DNA of 64,000 nucleotides. Source: Serratia ureilytica (GTDB taxonomy: Bacteria; Pseudomonadota; Gammaproteobacteria; Enterobacterales; Enterobacteriaceae). Both the position numbers and the translations under genes were made by a program. Positions 19,357 to 27,590 of this stretch are shown here, in pieces. The stretch's first letter is position 1, and every line of letters starts with the position of its first letter. The notes below the pieces were generated by a model. It saw only the letters and a program-made list of their open reading frames with translations. It was not told where the DNA came from and made no database searches. Location of the stretch: the NCBI RefSeq assembly GCF_013375155.1, contig NZ_JABXOF010000001.1:620001-684000 (forward strand). Reading direction: 5' to 3'.

Positions 19357-20424
19357 ATGCCAGTGTTACATAACCGAATTTCTAATGAGGAACTGAAGGC
19401 GCGCATGCTGGCGGAAACCGAGCCGCGCACCACAGTTTCTTTTTACAAATACTTCTCCATCGACGATCCCAAGGCGTTTCGCGACAGCCTGTACGTTCAG
19501 TTCGAAAAACTGAAGGTGTTCGGCCGCATCTACGTGGCGAAAGAGGGTATCAACGCGCAGATCAGCGTGCCGCAGCATAACTTCGACGCGTTCAAAGCCG
19601 CGCTGTTCGCCTCGCACCCGGCGTTGGATCAGGTCCGCCTGAATATCGCGCTGGAAGACGACGGCAAATCCTTCTGGGTGCTGCGCCTCAAGGTGCGCGA
19701 GCGCATCGTGGCTGACGGCATCGATGACGAGAGCTTCGATCCGAGCAACGTCGGTGAGTATCTGCAGGCCGATCGCGTCAATCAGATGATCGACGATCCG
19801 AATACGGTATTCGTCGATATGCGCAACCACTATGAGTACGAAGTCGGCCATTTCGAAAACGCCATCGAGGTGCCGTCGGATACCTTCCGCGATCAGCTGC
19901 CGATGGCGGTGGAGATGCTGCAGGACAGCAAAGACAAGAATATCGTCATGTACTGCACCGGCGGCATTCGCTGTGAAAAAGCCAGCGCCTATATGCTGCA
20001 CAACGGCTTTAAAAACATCTACCACGTGGAAGGCGGGATTATCGAGTACACCCGCAAAGCGAAAGAACAGGGGTTGCCGCTGAAGTTTATCGGCAAAAAC
20101 TTCGTGTTCGATGAGCGTATGGGTGAGCGCATCTCCGACGATGTGATCGCCAACTGCCACCAGTGCGGCGCACCGTGCGACACCCATACCAACTGCAAGA
20201 ACGACGGCTGCCATCTGCTGTTCATTCAGTGCCCGAGCTGCGCCGCCAAGTTTGAAGGATGCTGCAGCGAGATTTGCCGCGAAGAGCTGAAGCTGCCGCG
20301 CGAAGAGCAGCGCGCGCGCCGTGCCGGCCGCGAAAACGGCGTCAAGATTTTCAATAAATCGAAAGGATTGTTGCAGACCACGATGCACATTCCGGCACCG
20401 GAAGAAGAAGGCCCAGCCCGCTGA
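19357..20424 (+). CDS. trhO: tRNA uridine(34) 5-hydroxylase TrhO (YceA)
   Basis: A 355-residue rhodanese-family protein that hydroxylates U34 of tRNA in an oxygen-dependent route to cmo5U/mcmo5U. The N-terminal acylphosphatase-like part (about 15-110: [20 protein letters not shown]) precedes a rhodanese domain (about 130-225). The active Cys is residue 200 in [11 protein letters not shown]. The C-terminus has clustered Cys ([22 protein letters not shown], about 265-290, and [16 protein letters not shown]), likely structural or metal sites. GACAGGAAAG precedes the ATG. It is monocistronic, with the terminator at 20441-20470. Confidence 0.93.
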   Translation: MPVLHNRISNEELKARMLAETEPRTTVSFYKYFSIDDPKAFRDSLYVQFEKLKVFGRIYVAKEGINAQISVPQHNFDAFKAALFASHPALDQVRLNIALEDDGKSFWVLRLKVRERIVADGIDDESFDPSNVGEYLQADRVNQMIDDPNTVFVDMRNHYEYEVGHFENAIEVPSDTFRDQLPMAVEMLQDSKDKNIVMYCTGGIRCEKASAYMLHNGFKNIYHVEGGIIEYTRKAKEQGLPLKFIGKNFVFDERMGERISDDVIANCHQCGAPCDTHTNCKNDGCHLLFIQCPSCAAKFEGCCSEICREELKLPREEQRARRAGRENGVKIFNKSKGLLQTTMHIPAPEEEGPAR

Positions 20425-20440
20425 GCCTGAGGAACCGACA

Positions 20441-20470
20441 AGCCCGGCCGCCAAGCCGGGCTTTTTTTTT
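20441..20470 (+). terminator. Intrinsic terminator of trhO
   Basis: A perfect 8-bp stem AGCCCGGC / GCCGGGCT with a 6-base loop, then nine T. The T-run touches the stop codon of the convergent yceI. Confidence 0.85.
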
Positions 20471-21047
20471 ATTTCTCGCGCACGCCTTCTACGGAGATGA
20501 TCAGCTCAACGTCTTGCGACGCCGGGCCAAGATCGGTGGTGATGCCGAAATCTTTCAGCTTGATCTTGCCGTTGGCTTCAAAGCCGGCGCGGTAGCCGCC
20601 CCACGGATCGTTGCCCTGGCCAATCAGTTTGGCATCGAGCGTAACCGGTTTGGTGACGCCGTTCAGCGTCAGGTTGCCGACCACCGCGTAACCGTCGCCG
20701 CTTTTCTTCACTTCGGTGGATTCAAACTTGGCTTGCTTGTTCTTCTCCACGTTGAGGAACTCGGCGCTGCGCAGGTGCTTGTCGCGCTCGGCGTGGTTGG
20801 TGTCGACGCTGGCGGTATTGATGGTCACGTTGACCTTGTCCTTGGACGGATCTTTCTCGTCGAAGGTGAAGCCGCCGTCGAAGTCTTTAAAGCTGCCGTA
20901 CAGCCAGCTGTAGCCCAGGTGCTGGATGCGGAATTCGATAAAGGCGTGTTGGCCTTGTTTATCGATCTTGTAGTCTGCCGCCAGTGCGGAACCGGCGCTC
21001 AGCAGCAGGGCGCCTGCGGTCAGGCCCAATACGGTCTTTTTCAACAT
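20469..21047 (-). CDS. yceI: Periplasmic YceI, polyisoprenoid-binding lipocalin-like protein
   Basis: A 192-residue secreted protein, the same length as E. coli YceI. The start at 21047 follows GGAGATTGCT and gives a signal peptide ([23 protein letters not shown]) with cleavage before ADYKID. The mature part is the YceI beta-barrel that binds isoprenoid quinone-like lipids ([53 protein letters not shown]). In E. coli it is induced by base. It is the second gene of the yceJ-yceI operon, 23 bases after yceJ, fitting a membrane cytochrome/quinone-carrier pair. Confidence 0.93.
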   Translation of the reverse strand: MLKKTVLGLTAGALLLSAGSALAADYKIDKQGQHAFIEFRIQHLGYSWLYGSFKDFDGGFTFDEKDPSKDKVNVTINTASVDTNHAERDKHLRSAEFLNVEKNKQAKFESTEVKKSGDGYAVVGNLTLNGVTKPVTLDAKLIGQGNDPWGGYRAGFEANGKIKLKDFGITTDLGPASQDVELIISVEGVREK

Positions 21048-21070
21048 AGCAATCTCCATAAATCCAAAGG

Positions 21071-21625
21071 TTAATCGGCGCTGCTACCCAGCATCCGTTT
21101 CAAAGTGACATCACGATCGATAAAGTGATGTTTAAGCGCGGCCAGCCCGTGCAGTATCGAGAGCACTACCACGGCCCAGGCCAGGTAAAGGTGTATGGCG
21201 CCGGCGGTGTCGGCCTGTTCCGCCATGCCGGTCACGGTGGCGGGCACGTTGAACCAGCCGAACACGCTGATCGGTTGGCCGTCTGCGGTGGAGATCAGAT
21301 AGCCGCTGATCAGAATGCCGAACAACACGGCGTACAGCGCCAGATGCGCGAGAATGGCGCTGACGCGAGTGAGGCGGCCATAGCTGGCCAGCGGTTTGGG
21401 CGGCGGTGAGACAAAGCGCCAGACCACGCGGATCACCATCACGATGAACAGCAGCGTGCCGATGCTTTTGTGGATCTCCGGCGCCTGATGGTACCAGACG
21501 TCGTAATAGCCCAGCGTGACCATCCATAGGCCGAGTGCGAACATGCCGTACACCGTCAGCGCCACCAGCCAGTGGATCAACACTGACACATGGCCGAAAC
21601 GATCGGCGGTATTTTTCCAGAGCAT
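21071..21625 (-). CDS. yceJ: Cytochrome b561 family protein YceJ
   Basis: A 184-residue membrane cytochrome b561 with four helices. His residues placed for two b-type hemes are visible: HWLVAL near 18, HKSIGTLLF near 52, HLYLAW near 145 and [14 protein letters not shown] near 159-169. The family oxidises quinol, probably passing electrons to or from the periplasm, and E. coli yceJ-yceI have the same pairing. The ATG at 21625 has a weak ribosome binding site. The region upstream (21626-22067) is AT-rich and carries its promoter plus a doubtful small ORF. Confidence 0.92.
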   Translation of the reverse strand: MLWKNTADRFGHVSVLIHWLVALTVYGMFALGLWMVTLGYYDVWYHQAPEIHKSIGTLLFIVMVIRVVWRFVSPPPKPLASYGRLTRVSAILAHLALYAVLFGILISGYLISTADGQPISVFGWFNVPATVTGMAEQADTAGAIHLYLAWAVVVLSILHGLAALKHHFIDRDVTLKRMLGSSAD

Positions 21626-21804
21626 CCTGTTTCCTTCGATTACCGATTGGCTGGCTGCAATAATTAAACTTTAGGAAACATAAAATCAATAATAAATTTA
21701 ACTATGTTACTACTTTGAAATATTAGTCAGTGAATTTGTTCGAGATGTTCGGAGTTAATCAGATAAATCGTTGGAGATAATATTATTTCGCTCACGAGAG
21801 GTTC

Positions 21805-21951
21805 ATGCTAGTCATTGAAAAATGGGGCTATTATCTATTAATGTCAGCTTTTGTCATTTTACGTAAACCCCTCGTGAGTTGCCCGGCGAGATTATTTGTT
21901 GGCAAAGGTTATGCCTATTTATTGCGGCGCAGGGCAGGGCGGAAAGATTAA
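21805..21951 (+). CDS. Possible 48-residue small protein
   Basis: A short plus-strand ORF with ATG at 21805 behind a GAGAGG ribosome-binding-like stretch and TAA at 21949-21951. The product starts MLVIEKWGYYLLMSAFVIL, then RKPLV, and ends with a basic LLRRRAGRKD tail. That reads as one short membrane helix with a cytoplasmic basic end. An inverted repeat (CTCACGAG just before the start, CTCGTGAG about 70 bases on) brackets its first half and could fold in the mRNA. No family is recognised. The alternative is that this is only the leader/promoter region of yceJ and tqsA. Confidence 0.3.
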   Translation: MLVIEKWGYYLLMSAFVILRKPLVSCPARLFVGKGYAYLLRRRAGRKD

Positions 21952-22067
21952 CTTTGTCGAACGGTTGCGCTAAATCCCCTGCGGTGCAGCGGCGGATTTT
22001 GCTACCATTAGCGCCAAGAGCCGGCGCCCTGGCGCCGGTTAACCCAGTGAAATAACAAGGAAACGTC

Positions 22068-23117
22068 ATGGGCCGAACCCGTGTGACCGACAGCAGCCTG
22101 CGTCTGGCCGTCCTGCTGGCGATGTTGGTGATCATTTTGGCCGGGGTGAAAGCCGCCGCCGACATTGTGGTGCCGTTTTTGCTGGCGGTATTTCTCGCTA
22201 TGGTGCTGAATCCGCTGGTGGCGATGCTGGAGCGTAAACGGGTGCCGCGTATCGTCGGGGTGACGCTGCTGGTGACGGCGGTGATCGTGGTCGTGATGCT
22301 GTTTATCGGCATGCTGGGGGCTTCGCTGAACGAGTTCGCCCGTTCGCTGCCGCAGTACCGCGGCATGATGATCGAGAAGCTGCGCGAGCTGCAGCATTAC
22401 GCCGACCGTTTCAATATCAGCCTTTCCAGCGAAGCGATGCTGCAGTATGTCGATCCCAGCGCGGCGATGAATCTGGTCACCCGCATGCTGGGGCACCTGT
22501 CTGGCGCGATGACCAACGTCTTCCTGCTCCTGATGACCGTGGTGTTTATGCTGTTCGAAGTGCAGTTGCTGCCTTACAAGCTGCAGCAGGCGCTGGATAA
22601 ACCGAACGAGGGGCTTGCCGCGATGCGGCGGGCGTTGGATGGCGTGACGCGCTATCTGGTGATTAAAACCATCATCAGCCTGGCCACCGGGGTAATCGTC
22701 TGGATCTTCCTGGCGGCGGTCGGCGTGCGTTTTGCCTTTATCTGGGGGCTGCTGGCATTTCTGCTTAACTACATTCCCAACATTGGCTCGGTATTGGCCG
22801 CCATTCCGCCGCTGATTCAGGCGCTGTTGTTCAACGGATTGGGTGATGCGCTGGTGGTGGCGGGTGGCTTTATCGCTGTCAACATGGTGATCGGCAATAT
22901 CCTCGAGCCGCGCGTGATGGGGCGCGGGCTGGGGCTGTCGACGCTGGTGGTGTTCCTGTCGCTGATCTTTTGGGGCTGGCTGCTCGGCCCGGTGGGCATG
23001 TTGCTGTCGGTGCCGCTGACGATCGTGGCGCGCATCGCGCTGGAGACTACCGAGGGCGGCTATCGGCTGGCGGTTATCCTGGGGGACGGCCGCCCGCCGC
23101 GCCAGCCTCCGGAGTGA
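22068..23117 (+). CDS. tqsA: AI-2E family transporter TqsA (YdgG)
   Basis: A 349-residue inner-membrane protein of the AI-2 exporter (PerM/UPF0118) family, close to E. coli TqsA, reported to export autoinducer-2 and affect biofilm formation. About seven helices. Conserved blocks include ADIVVPFLLAVFLAMVLNPLV near the N-terminus, RFAFIWGLLAFLLNYIPNIGSVLAAIPP (about 222-250) and GNILEPRVMGRGLGLSTLVVFLSLIFWGWLLGPVGMLLSVPL near the C-terminus. An AAGGAAACGTC stretch precedes the ATG. In E. coli the gene is elsewhere (36 min), so this location is a rearrangement. The 3' end overlaps the convergent MDR gene by 44 bases. Confidence 0.92.
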   Translation: MGRTRVTDSSLRLAVLLAMLVIILAGVKAAADIVVPFLLAVFLAMVLNPLVAMLERKRVPRIVGVTLLVTAVIVVVMLFIGMLGASLNEFARSLPQYRGMMIEKLRELQHYADRFNISLSSEAMLQYVDPSAAMNLVTRMLGHLSGAMTNVFLLLMTVVFMLFEVQLLPYKLQQALDKPNEGLAAMRRALDGVTRYLVIKTIISLATGVIVWIFLAAVGVRFAFIWGLLAFLLNYIPNIGSVLAAIPPLIQALLFNGLGDALVVAGGFIAVNMVIGNILEPRVMGRGLGLSTLVVFLSLIFWGWLLGPVGMLLSVPLTIVARIALETTEGGYRLAVILGDGRPPRQPPE

Positions 23118-24069
23118 GGAAGATTTTGCCATTCACGCCGGGCTGGGCGGCGTGGTGCAGCGCCGCTGCGTACTGACGCAAAGGATAAATCGCGGCGGGT
23201 GGGCGCAGCGCCAGCTGGCCGCGTCGCAGCAGCAGGAATAACTGATAAAACGCCGTCTGCCATTGCGCCGGCGCTGCCTGTGCGTTCCATTTGCGCAAGT
23301 GGAACAGCGAAGCGCGCAGCTTTAACTCGTCCACCACGCGCCGCCAGTCTACCTGGCGGCCGCTAAGCAGGCCCAGCGCCACAAAATCGCCGCCGGTGCG
23401 GACCGCCTGCGCCAACTGCAATCCGTCTTCTCCGCCAATGCAGTCGATGGCCGCTCGGGCGCCAAAATTCGTCATTTCCGCCAGCTGCGGCGCTTCGATA
23501 ACGCGCCAGGCGCCGGCGGCCAGCAACGCCTGGCGATGAGCGGCATTGCGCACCACGACCGCCAGACGAATGCCGCGCAGCGCCGTCAGCTGCGCCAGCA
23601 GCAGGCTGACAGCGGAGCCGCCGCCGTTGAGCAGCAGTACGTCGCCGGCGCTGAGCGGCAGCCATTGGGTCAACAGCACCCAGCAGGTGAGCGGGTTGAT
23701 ATAGATTTGCGCTGCGCAGGCGTCGTCGATGTCGTCCGGCACCCAGACCAACCGATCTTCAGGCAGCGTGACGAACGTTTGCCAACTGCCGTTACCCGCT
23801 ACCGCCAGCGCGCGTCGGCCCGTTGAATGCCCATTCTGCGGATTGACGACGACGCCCACGCCTTCATATCCCGGCACCTGAGGAAGGGCGATGCGGTGCG
23901 CGTATTGGCCGAAGATCGGGATCAGATCGGAAGGGTTGATCGGGGCATAGCGCATCTGCAATAACCGCTGTCCGGGGCGCAGCATCGGTCTGCTCATCTG
24001 CTGCAATTCCAGCACCTGGGCGGGATCGCCGAAGCGGCTGAAGCTCAATCGGGGAAATAACGGCGGCAT
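23074..24069 (-). CDS. MDR family zinc-free oxidoreductase (quinone/enoyl reductase type)
   Basis: A 331-residue medium-chain dehydrogenase/reductase. The GroES-like N-terminal domain (about 5-125) contains RYAPINPSDLIPIFGQY and PQVPGYEGVGVVV. The nucleotide-binding Rossmann domain (about 135-260) contains LLLNGGGSAVSLLLAQL. No cysteine cluster for structural zinc is present, and the INPSD(L) signature points to the enoyl-reductase/quinone-reductase subgroup using NADPH. The substrate is unknown. It is reverse strand, 3 bases downstream of yceO and probably in one transcript with it. It overlaps tqsA's 3' end convergently. Confidence 0.82.
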   Translation of the reverse strand: MPPLFPRLSFSRFGDPAQVLELQQMSRPMLRPGQRLLQMRYAPINPSDLIPIFGQYAHRIALPQVPGYEGVGVVVNPQNGHSTGRRALAVAGNGSWQTFVTLPEDRLVWVPDDIDDACAAQIYINPLTCWVLLTQWLPLSAGDVLLLNGGGSAVSLLLAQLTALRGIRLAVVVRNAAHRQALLAAGAWRVIEAPQLAEMTNFGARAAIDCIGGEDGLQLAQAVRTGGDFVALGLLSGRQVDWRRVVDELKLRASLFHLRKWNAQAAPAQWQTAFYQLFLLLRRGQLALRPPAAIYPLRQYAAALHHAAQPGVNGKIFLTPEAGAAGGRPPG

Positions 24070-24072
24070 GGC

Positions 24073-24189
24073 TTACATGACGAAGAAGAAATAGACATCC
24101 AACGCCAGCAGCACCAGCCACAGACAAAGGTACAGCACCAGATGCTCACGCACATTGTTGACGATAGCCGCCAGTATTCGGTTTAACAT
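24073..24189 (-). CDS. yceO: Small membrane protein YceO-like
   Basis: A 38-residue protein starting at 24189 behind an AGGCGGCTGAA stretch, ending at 24073. The sequence MLNRILAAIVNNVREHLVLYL followed by CLWLVLLALDVYFFFVM matches the E. coli YceO pattern (INNIREHLMLYLFLWGLL...), a single-helix small membrane protein. Its place between yceJ and solA also agrees with E. coli. Function is unknown. The stop is 3 bases from the MDR oxidoreductase start. Confidence 0.75.
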   Translation of the reverse strand: MLNRILAAIVNNVREHLVLYLCLWLVLLALDVYFFFVM

Positions 24190-24285
24190 TTCAGCCGCCT
24201 GAAGAGAAGGACCCTTGATTATAGTCCTTTTCTCGGCGTCATTTATAGCGCGCCGCGCGTGAGGGGCGGGAAAGTGACGATAAAA

Positions 24286-24307
24286 AAGCCTGCGTTATCG
24301 CAGGCTT
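24286..24307 (-). terminator. Intrinsic terminator of the LuxR-type gene
   Basis: A perfect 9-bp stem AAGCCTGCG / CGCAGGCTT with TTAT loop and a T-run on the reverse strand, 4 bases after the stop codon. Confidence 0.88.
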
Positions 24308-24311
24308 GAGG

Positions 24312-24938
24312 TTACACGGCCAACAGCGCCAGCGGCGTTGAATTCGCCGGCGTGCTCGGCGGGTAGAAATAGCGCAGCACGTTATACAGCGAGTAAAACT
24401 CCAGCCGGTTGCGCGCGTTGATCTTTTCCGTGATGTGACGCTTGTGCACATAGACCGTATGGGAGCTGATCTGCAGTTTTTTCGCAATGCGGTAGTTAGG
24501 CATCTCTGCCATCCAATACTTCATTACCGTCAGCTCCTGCGGGCTGAACAGGGAACGCTCTTCGCCGTCATCGGCCAGCGCCAGCGGATTCTCGCGCAGC
24601 GTGCGTAAGGTGAGCGGCAGAATGCTTTTATTGAACAGAAAAGCGTTATCGGCGATGCGCATTGGCGCTTCGCTGTAAGGGTAAGGTGTGTCGAGATAGA
24701 TAAATAGCAAGGCGGACTGGCTGGCTTCCATAAAGGCCTGCAGTTGCGCGTCCGCTTCGTTATAGCGGCATTGGTTGCTGAGGTTCACCAGAATGTGGCT
24801 CGGCTGAAAGCTGGCCAACAGCGATGTAGCGTATTCAATGCTGTGGCAGCACTTGATCGTCGTGATCCCACTATCAGCAAAGTAGCTGGCTATACCGACC
24901 CGGGTGAAGCAGCATTCGTCCACGACAAGTAGTTTCAT
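24312..24938 (-). CDS. LuxR family regulator with pseudo-receiver domain
   Basis: A 208-residue DNA-binding regulator. Residues 1-120 look like a response-regulator receiver (MKLLVVDECCFTRVGIASYF). At the usual phosphoacceptor position the strand reads HILVNLSNQ, with Asn instead of Asp, although the conserved Lys (LFNKSILP) is present. The C-terminal LuxR helix-turn-helix (about 133-195) reads FSPQELTVMKYWMAEMPNYRIAKKLQISSHTVYVHKRHITEKI. The design resembles RcsA, BglJ and FimZ-like auxiliary regulators. Phosphorylation-independent action or heterodimerisation with a partner such as RcsB is inferred. It is monocistronic. Its 216-base upstream region holds the promoter. Confidence 0.8.
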   Translation of the reverse strand: MKLLVVDECCFTRVGIASYFADSGITTIKCCHSIEYATSLLASFQPSHILVNLSNQCRYNEADAQLQAFMEASQSALLFIYLDTPYPYSEAPMRIADNAFLFNKSILPLTLRTLRENPLALADDGEERSLFSPQELTVMKYWMAEMPNYRIAKKLQISSHTVYVHKRHITEKINARNRLEFYSLYNVLRYFYPPSTPANSTPLALLAV

Positions 24939-25105
24939 GGTGACGTCCTTGTTGAAAGCCGATGGAGCATATCTTCTGTAAAATAGGACTTACACTGCAA
25001 GTGTTCAATTCGGAAATTCAACTGCTGAATATAAGAAATTTCCGTTATCAGGATTTTTACTTGGTATTTAAAAGAGTTAGCAGGTTAACAAATTGTAACC
25101 GCCAA

Positions 25106-25147
25106 ATTTCGCTGTCCAGTGCCTGAGGGGGACTTGGACAGCGAAAT
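25106..25147 (-). terminator. Long hairpin downstream of solA
   Basis: A perfect 12-bp stem ATTTCGCTGTCC / GGACAGCGAAAT with an 18-base loop, starting 8 bases after the solA stop. The U-run is short (ATTTGG on the reverse strand), so it may be a weak terminator or 3' stabiliser. Confidence 0.6.
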
Positions 25148-25154
25148 CCTTCGG

Positions 25155-26270
25155 TCAGCTAAATCGTTTCAGACCAAAGCTTGAGACGTCAACCGGCGGC
25201 GCTTTGTCCTGCGCGAACAACGCGGCGATCTCGCCCAGTGCACTGGCGAACTTGAAGCCGTGGCCGCTCAATCCGCTGATGACCATCAGGCGATCGCAAT
25301 CCGGCAGGGTATCGATAATAAAGTCTTCGTCGGGGCTCATATCATAGCTGCAGGCTTCACCGTGTAAACATACGCCTACACCCGGCAAAAATTGCCGCAG
25401 GAAGGAGAAAACTTCCGTGCCGTCGCTGGCGTAGCTGCCGAAGGGTTTGCGCTGCTCGGGGGCATCCATCGGCTGGCCGCCGTCGTGTTTGCCCACTTTC
25501 AGGCCGTCGTTATCCGCCGGAAAACCGTAATAGTGCGTGCCGTCTTGCGCTTCGACGGTAAAGGCCGGGAAACGATTGTTCACGCTGTAGCGGCCATCTG
25601 CCTGATGCCAGGAGAAGACTTTGCGCAGTGGCGCGATCGGCAGTTGCGGCAACAGCGCTTTGACCCAGGTGCCGGCGGCGATCACCGCTTTTCGCGCCGT
25701 GAAACGCCCTTCGCCGGTGATGACCTCAACGCCGCCATCGATGGGTTCTACCGCGTTGACCGGGCAGTTGAACAGCTGGCTGCAGCCGGCTTCTTTCGCC
25801 AGCTTGATCAGGCTGGTTATCGCCAGCTCGGCACGCAGGAACCCCGCGTCTGGCTCGAATACGCCGACATAGCCTTCCGGTGCTCGGAATTCTGGCCAGC
25901 GCTGATTGATCTGTTCGGCGCTGAGGGTTTGCGCGTTCAGGCGGAATTTTTGCGCGCTGAGCTGCGCATTGCGAATGAATTCGGAGTGCTGTGGCCCCAG
26001 GTTGAGCACGCCGCACGACTGGAACAGTTCCTCGCCGGATTGTTGAATCAGCGCATTCCACAGCGCCTGTGCGCGCAGCACCAGCGGCACGTACTTTTCG
26101 CCTTCGCCGTAAGCGTGACGGATAATGCGGGTATCGCCGTGATGGCTGCCGTTTCGGTGCGGAGGGATAGCGCTGTCGATCATCAGCACTTTCAAGCCGG
26201 CTCGCGTGGCATAATAGCCTGCCGCCGCGCCGACGGAACCGCTGCCCACCACAATCAAATCATATTCCAC
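25155..26270 (-). CDS. solA: N-methyl-L-tryptophan oxidase SolA
   Basis: A 371-residue flavoenzyme of the monomeric sarcosine oxidase family. It oxidatively demethylates N-methyl amino acids, giving formaldehyde and peroxide. The N-terminal FAD Rossmann motif is [19 protein letters not shown] (residues 7-25). The second cysteine of [17 protein letters not shown], residue 307, matches the covalent flavin-attachment Cys (308 in E. coli). [20 protein letters not shown] is the conserved active-site loop. It is cytoplasmic. It lies between yceO and bssS as in E. coli, with the LuxR-type gene inserted next to it. Confidence 0.93.
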   Translation of the reverse strand: MEYDLIVVGSGSVGAAAGYYATRAGLKVLMIDSAIPPHRNGSHHGDTRIIRHAYGEGEKYVPLVLRAQALWNALIQQSGEELFQSCGVLNLGPQHSEFIRNAQLSAQKFRLNAQTLSAEQINQRWPEFRAPEGYVGVFEPDAGFLRAELAITSLIKLAKEAGCSQLFNCPVNAVEPIDGGVEVITGEGRFTARKAVIAAGTWVKALLPQLPIAPLRKVFSWHQADGRYSVNNRFPAFTVEAQDGTHYYGFPADNDGLKVGKHDGGQPMDAPEQRKPFGSYASDGTEVFSFLRQFLPGVGVCLHGEACSYDMSPDEDFIIDTLPDCDRLMVISGLSGHGFKFASALGEIAALFAQDKAPPVDVSSFGLKRFS

Positions 26271-26409
26271 GTGCCAACCCTCTCTGATAGCGATTTCTTA
26301 TGCCCCCATGATAAAAGGTTGGCGGACGCAATGCACTGATTGAACGGCGAAAGGCGAAGAAAAGGCGCCGGGAAAGGTCGCGGCGCCTTAGGGGGTAGGA
26401 GACGATGAA

Positions 26410-26664
26410 TCAATGTTTTCTGCGATCAAGATCCTGGTAATCCGTAGCTTCAATCTTGGCGATGCCGGCCTCTAAGATATTGATTAATTGACGGGCGACA
26501 TCTGTGGTCAGCCAAAGCGTTCGGTCTACTTGGGCTTCTTCGGGCGTTTGGTCTAGTGAAGACAGGTAATGAAGGCGTATCATCATGGCGTCGTAAACGT
26601 CGACAGTACTGATATCCCAACCGACAAGCGGGTGCGTCTGAATTACTTCATCATTTCTGTCCAT
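26410..26664 (-). CDS. bssS: Biofilm regulator BssS
   Basis: An 84-residue soluble protein close to E. coli BssS (YceP). The N-terminus EVIQTHPLVGWDISTVDVYDAMMIRLHYL and the C-terminal TLWLTTDVARQLINILEAGIAKIEATDYQ are the conserved blocks. E. coli BssS affects biofilm through indole/AI-2 signalling, though the mechanism is not defined. It has its own promoter region (26665-26863, no other gene seen there). The order solA-bssS-dinI follows E. coli except for one extra small gene. Confidence 0.92.
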   Translation of the reverse strand: MDRNDEVIQTHPLVGWDISTVDVYDAMMIRLHYLSSLDQTPEEAQVDRTLWLTTDVARQLINILEAGIAKIEATDYQDLDRRKH

Positions 26665-26863
26665 AAAGACCCCTTATTGAGTAGTAACTACCGTGAGTGA
26701 CTAACGAGGATCAATGCGGCTCATCATCATGAGAGCAATTACAGTATACGCATCCGCTTTCATCGGTGGAGGGGTTGTCACCTAAAATTGCAAAATAAAT
26801 ATTTATTTGAACAATTATTCTACAAATTCGGGTGCGAACGCGCGATGAGTAAAGCCTGTGGCG

Positions 26864-27145
26864 TTATTCCGCGCCGCCGGTGGGTGGGGCGGAGCCGTGC
26901 AGACATTTTTCCAGTTCTTCTGCCAAGTGCGCGAAATGTTTCTGCGTTTCGGTGTCGCGATTCTGGCTTTGCGATTCCAGCCTCAGGCTGTGGATCAGCC
27001 GTTGGTTGGCTTTGTCATCCAGGCTGAAGGCCAGGTAAGAGAAGGCCACTTCCAGTACGTTCAAGCGTCTTTTCTGATCGGCAATCAGCGCCAGCAATTC
27101 GCCAAACGTCATTGCGTCTTCGGATTTCACCTTGTCCGGGGCCAT
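26864..27145 (-). CDS. Small helical protein, unknown function
   Basis: A 93-residue soluble protein with a strong ribosome binding site (AAAGGAGTAAGC before the ATG). The sequence is helical and charged: MTFGELLALIADQKRRLNVLEVAFSYLAFSL, then LDDKANQRLIHSL and TETQKHFAHLAEELEKC, suggesting a coiled-coil dimer. No signal peptide or membrane helix. The position between bssS and dinI is not occupied in E. coli. The dinI terminator lies just upstream, so it is transcribed separately. I do not recognise the family. Confidence 0.72.
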   Translation of the reverse strand: MAPDKVKSEDAMTFGELLALIADQKRRLNVLEVAFSYLAFSLDDKANQRLIHSLRLESQSQNRDTETQKHFAHLAEELEKCLHGSAPPTGGAE

Positions 27146-27237
27146 GCTTACTCCTTTGCGTTAAATACAGCGCTGAGGCGGATTTGGTTCCAGAGTAAGG
27201 GTAAGCGATGAATGGGCAGGGCGCCAGAAACAAAAAA

Positions 27238-27257
27238 GCCGGAGAGCGACCCCCGGC
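27238..27257 (-). terminator. Intrinsic terminator of dinI
   Basis: The stem GCCGG / CCGGC with a 10-base loop is followed by a run of six T on the reverse strand, 18 bases after the dinI stop codon. Confidence 0.7.
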
Positions 27258-27275
27258 AAAAACAGCATTGCAGTG

Positions 27276-27515
27276 TTATTCTGCGCTGAACCATTCGTCC
27301 GCGCTTTCCCAGGTTTCCTGAAGGATTTCCTCAATCAGATCCCGGTCGATTTTGGCGCCCCCCAGCACGGAGAGCCCGTTGGCGCCGGCATAACGGACGT
27401 GCACGACGGCGTCTGGAAACTGGCGATTGACCCGTTTGCCCAGCTCGCCGGTCAGCGCCTCAATGGCGCCCGACGGCAGCGGCCGGGTTTTATCTATAGT
27501 GACTTCAACACGCAT
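27276..27515 (-). CDS. dinI: DNA damage-inducible protein DinI
   Basis: A 79-residue SOS protein that binds RecA filaments and tunes RecA co-protease activity toward UmuD and LexA. The DinI fold is visible: strand MRVEVTIDKTRPLPSG, helix AIEALTGELGKRVNRQFP, strands VVHVRYAGANGLSVLGG, and the acidic C-terminal helix DRDLIEEILQETWESADEWF, which mimics DNA in the RecA contact. Its promoter contains a clear LexA box at 27537-27552, 22 bases before the start codon. Confidence 0.94.
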   Translation of the reverse strand: MRVEVTIDKTRPLPSGAIEALTGELGKRVNRQFPDAVVHVRYAGANGLSVLGGAKIDRDLIEEILQETWESADEWFSAE

Positions 27516-27536
27516 AATTGCCCCCGAAGCGATTTA

Positions 27537-27552
27537 CTGTTTATTTATACAG
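27537..27552. promoter_or_regulatory. LexA (SOS) box of dinI
   Basis: CTGTTTATTTATACAG fits the CTG-N10-CAG LexA operator with the expected AT-rich middle, placed just upstream of dinI on the reverse strand. SOS control of dinI is established in E. coli. Confidence 0.9.
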
Positions 27553-27590
27553 TTAACCGTAAGCGAGGGCAAGAGGGCGAAGCAAAAATA

